From contig NZ_CP109013.1 in NCBI RefSeq assembly GCF_036226745.1, positions 6,014,001 to 6,078,000 of the forward strand: DNA of 64,000 bases. Reading direction: 5' to 3'. The translations under genes were made by a program, and so were the position numbers. Positions 59,444 through 64,000 of the stretch are shown here, piece after piece. Numbering within the stretch: the stretch's first letter is position 1; every line of letters begins with the position of its first letter. The notes beneath the pieces were generated by a model, which was not told where the DNA came from, did no database searches, and saw only the letters and a list, made by a program, of their open reading frames with translations. The DNA is from Streptomyces sp. NBC_00683 (GTDB lineage: Bacteria; Actinomycetota; Actinomycetes; Streptomycetales; Streptomycetaceae).

Positions 59444-60183
59444 CGGTTCCTCCCCTTGTTCACCTCGGTGGTCAGCGCGGTCATCATCAGGCGCACCACC
59501 TCTGCCTGCGCGGGTGCGTACTCGTCGAGCAGGGCCTCGCCGAAGCCCGTCATGACCGGTCCGTCGGACGGGATCACAGCGAGCACCTCGGCCGGCACGA
59601 CAGCGGCCAGATCGGCGGCCAGCGGGGCGATCCGAGGGTCGTCCACCGGGGCGTCGACCAGCTCGTCGAGCCGCTCGTACAGACGCAGTACGGCAGGGTC
59701 CTCGGCCAGCGGCCGCAGGGCGGCGTACACCGCGTCGGCGCCGTCGGCCCCGTCGAGCAGCGCCAGATGCTCGCGGTCCTTGACGGCTGCGGGGGAGTCC
59801 GTGTCCGGTGCCGCGCCGAGCAGGGCCCGGAGTGCGGGGGAGACCGGTTCGTGGCCGCTCACCGGCCCCTCCAGCAGCCCGGCCAGCCGGCGCCGCCGCT
59901 CTCGGATCTCGTGCTCCTGGCGGGCCAGATCGGCGTCCAGCTCTCCCAGCACCTCGACGAGCTCGCGCCCGGCGTCGTCGGCCAGCACGTCCCGCACCTC
60001 GTCGAGACCGAGGCCGAGCTCGGTGAGCCGCCGAATCCTGGCCAGCAGGACCGCGTCGCGGACGCTGTAGGCCCGGTAGCCGTTGGCCCGGCGCGCGGGC
60101 TCGGGCAGCAGGCCGATGTGGTGGTAGTGCCGAACGGCCCGGGAGGTGACTCCGACGAGCGCGGCGATCTCTCCGATGCGCAT
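59440..60183 (-). CDS. MerR family transcriptional regulator
   Basis: 247 residues. N-terminal winged HTH: MRIGEIAALVGVTSRAVRHY, then HHIGLLPEPARRANGYRAYS, followed by the antiparallel coiled coil (LTELGLGLDEVRDVLADDAG). The C-terminal effector domain (about 110-247) is of unknown ligand. ATG 60183 lies about 7 bases downstream of a -10-like element with a 19-bp spacer (60190-60220), typical for MerR-controlled promoters, and transcription would start at or near the ATG (leaderless). Coupled by ATGA to the downstream membrane protein. Confidence 0.88.
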   Translation of the reverse strand: MRIGEIAALVGVTSRAVRHYHHIGLLPEPARRANGYRAYSVRDAVLLARIRRLTELGLGLDEVRDVLADDAGRELVEVLGELDADLARQEHEIRERRRRLAGLLEGPVSGHEPVSPALRALLGAAPDTDSPAAVKDREHLALLDGADGADAVYAALRPLAEDPAVLRLYERLDELVDAPVDDPRIAPLAADLAAVVPAEVLAVIPSDGPVMTGFGEALLDEYAPAQAEVVRLMMTALTTEVNKGRNR

Positions 60184-60189
60184 GACGCC

Positions 60190-60220
60190 AGTAGAAACCC
60201 TGACGCTGCGGCAAGGTCAA
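60190..60220 (-). promoter_or_regulatory. MerR-type promoter with 19-bp spacer
   Basis: Minus strand: -35 TTGACC (60215-60220), a 19-bp spacer carrying an ACCTT...AGGGT dyad, and -10 TCTACT (60190-60195). The unusually long spacer with a dyad in it is the hallmark of MerR-regulated promoters. The -10 sits 7 bases before the MerR ATG. Confidence 0.75.
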
Positions 60221-60319
60221 GCTTGCTGGCCTGCCGGGTGCGGGCGGCTCGCCCCCGTCTCGTACGATCGCGCCCTCGGACACGGAATCCCGGACTCCGC
60301 ACCAAGAAAGGGACCACGC

Positions 60320-60844
60320 GTGAGCGACCTCGCCACCGGCCAGGAGATCAGCAGGCCCCGGCAGATCGTCGCCGCCGCCCGGGCACTCCTGGAGGAGGAG
60401 GGCCCGGAGGCGCTCACCATGCGCCGGCTGGCCGACCGGGTGGGCTTCACTGCGCCCTCCCTCTACAAGTACTTCCCGGACAAGTCGTCCGTGGTGGCCG
60501 CCCTGGCCGGCGAGATGCTCGGGGAGGCGGCCGAGGTACTGGAAGCGGCGGAGCGGGAGGCCCCCGGTTCCTTCTCGGCGCTCGCCGCGGCGTACCGCAC
60601 CTACGCGCTGGCCCACCCGCACCTCTACCTCCTCACCATGGGCCGCCCCGTGAACCCCGCCGCCGGGGTGCAGGACGCCGCGGCGGCCCCGCTGTTCCGC
60701 GCCGCCGGTGGTGACGAGGACCGGGGCCGGGCGGCCTGGGCCTTCGCCCACGGGATGGTGGTCCTGGAACTCAACGGGCGCTTCCCGCCGGGCGCCGACC
60801 TCTCGGCGGCCTGGGAGGCCGGTATCGCGGCCTTCACGGTCTGA
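60320..60844 (+). CDS. TetR family regulator
   Basis: 174 residues. HTH at about 10-58 (PRQIVAAARALLEEEGPEAL, MRRLADRVGFTAPSLYKYFP, DKSSVVAALAGEML) and a TetR_C_33-like helical domain (YRTYALAHPHLYLLTMGRPV). GTG 60320 follows AAGAAAGGGA; the longer frame extends upstream into the MerR promoter. Divergent from MerR across 136 bp. Target unknown. Confidence 0.87.
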   Translation: MSDLATGQEISRPRQIVAAARALLEEEGPEALTMRRLADRVGFTAPSLYKYFPDKSSVVAALAGEMLGEAAEVLEAAEREAPGSFSALAAAYRTYALAHPHLYLLTMGRPVNPAAGVQDAAAAPLFRAAGGDEDRGRAAWAFAHGMVVLELNGRFPPGADLSAAWEAGIAAFTV

Positions 60845-60873
60845 CGGCGAACCGAGCGCCCCGCCCCGCCGGG

Positions 60874-60879
60874 TAGCAT
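60874..60879 (+). promoter_or_regulatory. -10 element of rnpB
   Basis: TAGCAT located 9 bases before the start of the RNase P RNA, at the spacing expected of a vegetative Streptomyces promoter. Confidence 0.55.
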
Positions 60880-60888
60880 GGTCGACAC

Positions 60889-61298
60889 GGCAGACGAGCC
60901 GGGCGGACGGCCGCGTGAGGATCTCCGGATCCTCCCGAGGAACGTCCGGGCTCCACAGGGCAGGGTGGTGGCTAACGGCCACCCGGGGTGACTCGCGGGA
61001 CAGTGCCACAGAAAACAGACCGCCCGGGACCTAGGTCCCGGGTAAGGGTGAAACGGTGGTGTAAGAGACCACCAGCGCCTGAGGTGACTCAGGCGGCTAG
61101 GTAAACCCCACCCGGAGCAAGGTCAAGAGGGACCGTCGCAAGACGGTCCTGCGCGAACGTCCGAGGGCTGCTCGCCCGAGTTCGCGGGTAGACCGCACGA
61201 GACCGGCAGCAATGCCGGTCCTAGATGGATGGCCGTCTCCCCGGCCGCCGCGAGGCGACCGGGCGACAGAACCCGGCGTACAGCCCGACTCGTCTGCC
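60889..61298 (+). ncRNA. rnpB: RNase P RNA (type A)
   Basis: About 410 nt. The 5' GGCAGACGAG pairs with 3' CTCGTCTGCC (P1). The conserved core appears in order: GAGGAACGTCCGGGCTCCAC (CRI), ACAGAAAACAGACCGCC, AAGGGTGAAACGGTGGTGTA AGAGACCACC (CRII/III region), GGTAAACCCCACC, and the 3' ACAGAACCCGGCGTACAG (CRV). It is the catalytic RNA that matures tRNA 5' ends. Follows the tetR gene. Confidence 0.95.
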
Positions 61299-61317
61299 GC
61301 CTTTGCGGTTCTGCCTC

Positions 61318-61351
61318 GAAAGGGCCTCCGACCTGTGTCGGGGGCCCTTTC
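61318..61351 (+). terminator. rnpB terminator
   Basis: Hairpin with 9-bp and 5-bp stems separated by single mismatched bases (61318-61332 with 61337-61351, CTGT loop), 20 bases after the rnpB end and ending in GGCCCTTTC. Confidence 0.8.
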
Positions 61352-61425
61352 CGGTCTTTCGGTGGCTTACTGCTCCGGGTGACGGGAAGGGCATTCCCTC
61401 CTCCCGATCCGGGGGCAGCTCGGGT

Positions 61426-62271
61426 TCACGCGAACAGCCGCTCGAGTACGACGGCGACACCGTCCTCGTCGTTGCCCGGTGCCATCTCGTCCGCCGCCGC
61501 CCTGAGTTCGGGATGGGCACCGGCCATGGCCACGCCGTGGGCGGCCCAGTCGAGCATCGGGAGGTCGTTCGGCATGTCCCCGAACGCGACGGTGTCCGCG
61601 CCCGTCAGGCCCAGGCGACGGGCGACGTAGGCAAGGCCTGTCGCCTTGTCCAGGCCCAGCGGCAGCAGTTCGATCTCGCCCGGGCCCGCCTTGGCCACCC
61701 CCACCAGGTGCCCCGCGGCCCGCGTCGCGATCAGTGCCAGAGCGTCCTCGTCGAGCACGGGGTGCTGCACGTAGATCTTGCGGAGCGGTGCCGCCCACAG
61801 CGCGTCCGGGCGCGCGTTCAGCACGATCGGCACCTGGCCCGCGAGGTCGAGCCGGTAGCCGGGGGCTGCCACCACCTCGCCGTCCACGCCGTCCCGGTCG
61901 CCGGCAGTCACCAGTGGCCCGGTGACGGCCTCGATACGGGCGAGGGCCAGGCGTGCGCGTTCCCTGTCGAGGATGACGGAGGTCAGCTGTGTGTGCGCCG
62001 CCGCGTCGTACACCTGCCCGCCCTGCCCGCAGACGGCGAGCCCCGTGCAGCCCAGGTCCGCCAGGACGTGCCGGGTCCAGGACACGGACCGGCCGGTGAC
62101 GACGACGTGCGTCGCGCCCCGTGCCGCGACGAGCGCCAGCGCCGCCCTGGTCCGGGCCCCCACGGTGTGGTCGGAGCGCAGCAGCGTCCCGTCCAGGTCG
62201 GTGGCCACGAGGGAGAACCGGCGCGGGAGCGGCCCCTTGGCCGCCGCTTCGGTGGCTGTTCCCGTGGTCAC
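61426..62271 (-). CDS. Cof-type HAD-IIB hydrolase
   Basis: 281 residues. Haloacid dehalogenase motifs: VATDLDGTLLRSDHTV (motif I), VVVTGRSVSW (II), the Lys region GLDKATGLAYVARRLGL (III) and TVAFGDMPNDLPMLDWA (IV). Cof-type phosphatases act on sugar phosphates or cofactors such as PLP and FMN. Start TTG/ATG-class at 62271, 5 bases after the ABC-2 permease stop, so probably co-transcribed. The substrate is unknown. Confidence 0.9.
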   Translation of the reverse strand: MTTGTATEAAAKGPLPRRFSLVATDLDGTLLRSDHTVGARTRAALALVAARGATHVVVTGRSVSWTRHVLADLGCTGLAVCGQGGQVYDAAAHTQLTSVILDRERARLALARIEAVTGPLVTAGDRDGVDGEVVAAPGYRLDLAGQVPIVLNARPDALWAAPLRKIYVQHPVLDEDALALIATRAAGHLVGVAKAGPGEIELLPLGLDKATGLAYVARRLGLTGADTVAFGDMPNDLPMLDWAAHGVAMAGAHPELRAAADEMAPGNDEDGVAVVLERLFA

Positions 62272-62275
62272 GCGG

Positions 62276-63139
62276 TCATCCTCCCGTGCTGCGGTAGTGG
62301 CGGAGATTCCAGTTCCACAGCCGTTTCGAGATCAGGAACAGCAGCAGGCAGACCGCCGGTGACCAGGGCGCCAGCCATGAGAGCAGGCCGTTCTCCGGGG
62401 TCCTGTCCAGCAGGACCAGCACGGGGAAGTACGCGACGAACGCGAGGGGCAGTACGAAGGTGAAGACGCCCCGCAGGAAGAGGGGAAGGATCGACAGCGG
62501 GTAGTTGCCGATCGTCGCCATGATGTCGTCGAGCCATTTGCCCACCCCGTGCGCGAACGGCGAGCGCAGCAGCAGTGCGGCCAGCGGCAGTTGGACGGCC
62601 GCCTCCAGGAAGACCCCGCCGATGATCGCCGCGACGAGATAGAGCACGGCTGCGGCCGTCCAGTCCACCGGAGCCTGGCTGACGGCCATCGCGCACACGG
62701 TGACGCCGACGGTGAAGTCTCCCAGGGCGTTGATGTTGAAGCGGCTGATGAGGATCTGCGTCAGTACGGACAGCGGGCGCAGGAAGAATCCCTCGATCCT
62801 GCCCTCCTCCACGAGTTCCAGCAGGGCGTCGGACAGGTTCCCGAACACCATGGTGAAGAGTCCGTGCGCCATGAGCCGCATGCCGACGATGAGGAGCACG
62901 CCGCCGGCCGGGAAGTTGCCGAGCCCGTCGAAGCGTGTGAGCAGGACGGCGGCGAACGCGAGTGTGGAGGTCTGCCAGAGAATGCCGAACACGACCTCGA
63001 ACGCGAAGTCGCCCGGGTACTCCATGCGGCCCCGGATGTTCACGGCGGTTGCCTTGAGCACGAACCTCAGCACGTGCGCGGTCCGGCGGGCGCGGGCCCG
63101 GATCCGCGAGACGGGGGCACCATCGGCCGTCACTGTCAC
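62276..63139 (-). CDS. ABC-2 family transporter permease (DUF990 type)
   Basis: 287 residues, six hydrophobic segments (FEVVFGILWQTSTLAFAAVL, AAVLYLVAAIIGGVFLEAAV, WLAPWSPAVCLLLFLISKRL). Typical of the second permease in heterodimeric ABC-2 exporters. Begins 4 bases after the stop of the first permease gene. Substrate unknown. Confidence 0.88.
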   Translation of the reverse strand: MTVTADGAPVSRIRARARRTAHVLRFVLKATAVNIRGRMEYPGDFAFEVVFGILWQTSTLAFAAVLLTRFDGLGNFPAGGVLLIVGMRLMAHGLFTMVFGNLSDALLELVEEGRIEGFFLRPLSVLTQILISRFNINALGDFTVGVTVCAMAVSQAPVDWTAAAVLYLVAAIIGGVFLEAAVQLPLAALLLRSPFAHGVGKWLDDIMATIGNYPLSILPLFLRGVFTFVLPLAFVAYFPVLVLLDRTPENGLLSWLAPWSPAVCLLLFLISKRLWNWNLRHYRSTGG

Positions 63140-63142
63140 TGC

Positions 63143-63976
63143 TCAGCCTCCCTGAACGGTCACGCGCCGGGCCGCGCGCGACCAGACGAACCGGGTGAGC
63201 AGGGCGAGTACGACGACCCAGCACACTTCTTCCACCAGGTGCCGGGGGGCCTGATCGAGCGGAATCCGGCCCACGTATATCGAGATGGGGACGCTGATCG
63301 TCGTCGCGAAGGGCAGCACCGACGCCGTGGTCAGCAGCCAGCCGGGCAGGAACCAGAGCGGGACGAACACCCCCGAGAGCAGGTCCTGCACAAAGCTGTA
63401 CATGCGTGTCAGTCCGGTGTTCGAGACGAGCCAGAAGGTCGCGAGGTCGACCAGCTGGCCGAGGTAGTACAGGATGATCTGCCCGAGCACCAGGCTCACC
63501 ACGAACACCGCGCCCACGGCAGCCGAGGCAGGTGGTTGCAGCGCCCCCGTCGCGAGGGCGACCAGGTAGCCGACGAGCGCCCACATCGCTCCGTACGCCA
63601 TGTCTCCGATGGAGCGGTACATGTAGTAGCGGCCCGGTGAGATCGGTCTGAGGAACCAGTAGACGATCGTGCCTTCGCGGGTGCGCTGCGGCAGGGCGTC
63701 CTTGGAGACCATGCGGCTGTTCCACCGGATGCGGCCCAGCAGGATCGCGAGGATCACGTAGCCGACGGCCTGGTCGACGTCCAGCCCGGCGACGGACGTC
63801 CTGCCGCGGTAGACCGCCGTCCACAGCAGGTAGTACAGGTATATCTGCACTCCCAGCATGAACGGCGCGAGGAAGAAGCGGCCCCGGTAGGCGATGGTCT
63901 GGTAGAGGGGGGCGATGCGCCAGATCCGCCAGGCGCGGCTCCGGACGGGTGCCTGGGCGGCAGCAACGGCACTCAT
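63143..63976 (-). CDS. ABC-2 family transporter permease
   Basis: 277 residues, six hydrophobic segments (FFLAPFMLGVQIYLYYLLWT, MWALVGYLVALATGAL, VGAVFVVSLVLGQIILYYLG). Pairs with the downstream DUF990-type permease. ATG 63976 overlaps a TGA that closes another frame reaching the right edge, presumably the ATPase gene. Exporter substrate unknown. Confidence 0.88.
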   Translation of the reverse strand: MSAVAAAQAPVRSRAWRIWRIAPLYQTIAYRGRFFLAPFMLGVQIYLYYLLWTAVYRGRTSVAGLDVDQAVGYVILAILLGRIRWNSRMVSKDALPQRTREGTIVYWFLRPISPGRYYMYRSIGDMAYGAMWALVGYLVALATGALQPPASAAVGAVFVVSLVLGQIILYYLGQLVDLATFWLVSNTGLTRMYSFVQDLLSGVFVPLWFLPGWLLTTASVLPFATTISVPISIYVGRIPLDQAPRHLVEEVCWVVVLALLTRFVWSRAARRVTVQGG

Positions 63977-64000
63977 GCGAACTGGGTTTCGTTCTCGGCC
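63973..64000 (-). CDS. partial 3' end of the next gene, probably the ABC exporter ATPase
   Basis: Only eight codons (AENETQFA) and a TGA at 63973-63975 that overlaps the permease ATG (ATGA). Co-directional overlap immediately upstream of two ABC-2 permeases is where the ATPase gene would be expected. The rest lies outside the window. Confidence 0.45.

Noticed and set aside
58586..61009. 807-codon open frame on the minus strand
   Set aside because: Only its C-terminal 285 codons (from ATG 59443) match the membrane protein; the rest is antisense or frame-shifted relative to MerR and TetR genes.

Overview
The window is about 72% G+C, uses many GTG starts, shows strong third-position G/C bias and has long antisense pseudo-ORFs. 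Mycothiol-dependent, cobalamin, DmdR/IdeR-like iron and bifunctional RNase H/phosphatase features together point to Streptomyces or a very close relative. It looks like ordinary chromosome. I saw no transposase, integrase, CRISPR array or tRNA. The only RNA gene is rnpB (60889-61298).

Layout. 0.2-9 kb: a peptidoglycan-binding membrane protein, an MFS exporter carrying a C-terminal winged-helix domain, a GNAT enzyme, a serpin, a GT87/PAP2 fusion, and a divergent double-AsnC regulator/DoxX pair. 9.2-15.8 kb: a quinate/shikimate catabolic locus (AEC and MHS-type transporters, TetR regulator, type II dehydroquinase, shikimate/quinate dehydrogenase, two-domain 3-dehydroshikimate dehydratase). Both promoters share a near-identical candidate operator. 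16.6-22.5 kb: a five-gene, fully overlapping operon behind a cobalamin riboswitch. It encodes an ECF transporter (S, fused double ATPase, T) plus two exported, C-terminally anchored proteins, one an alpha/alpha-barrel repeat protein and one that resembles the beta-domain of vertebrate intrinsic factor. I regard this as the most interesting system here: a possible bacterial, two-polypeptide intrinsic-factor-like B12 receptor.

22.6-27.7 kb: a lipoprotein, an extracellular PHB depolymerase divergent from 3-hydroxybutyrate dehydrogenase, and a GAF/PucR regulator. 27.7-34.2 kb: a branched-chain-type (HAAT) ABC transporter operon ending in an alpha/beta hydrolase, with a KstR-like TetR gene upstream. 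34.4-37.7 kb: a KstR-type palindrome followed by a GT4 glycosyltransferase, a methyltransferase and a terpene-cyclase-like protein. 37.7-44.5 kb: small membrane and lipoproteins, a mycothiol-dependent enzyme, a cell-wall amidase, a methyltransferase, an MFS exporter and an orphan barstar. 44.5-48.5 kb: DUF899 and an ABC exporter with a DesK-like sensor kinase but no response regulator. 48.5-51.8 kb: a large unknown protein and an iron-box-controlled siderophore-binding lipoprotein.

51.9-64 kb: a housekeeping block (Nif3-like, zinc-ribbon coiled coil, RNase H/phosphatase, TauE-like exporter, KDPG aldolase, YaaA, RNB nuclease, MerR with membrane protein, TetR, rnpB, Cof hydrolase), and two ABC-2 permeases whose ATPase gene appears to end at the right edge. 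Many neighbouring genes overlap by ATGA, GTGA or TGATG, so translational coupling is the rule. Starts given here were chosen from ribosome-binding sites, overlaps and family N termini.
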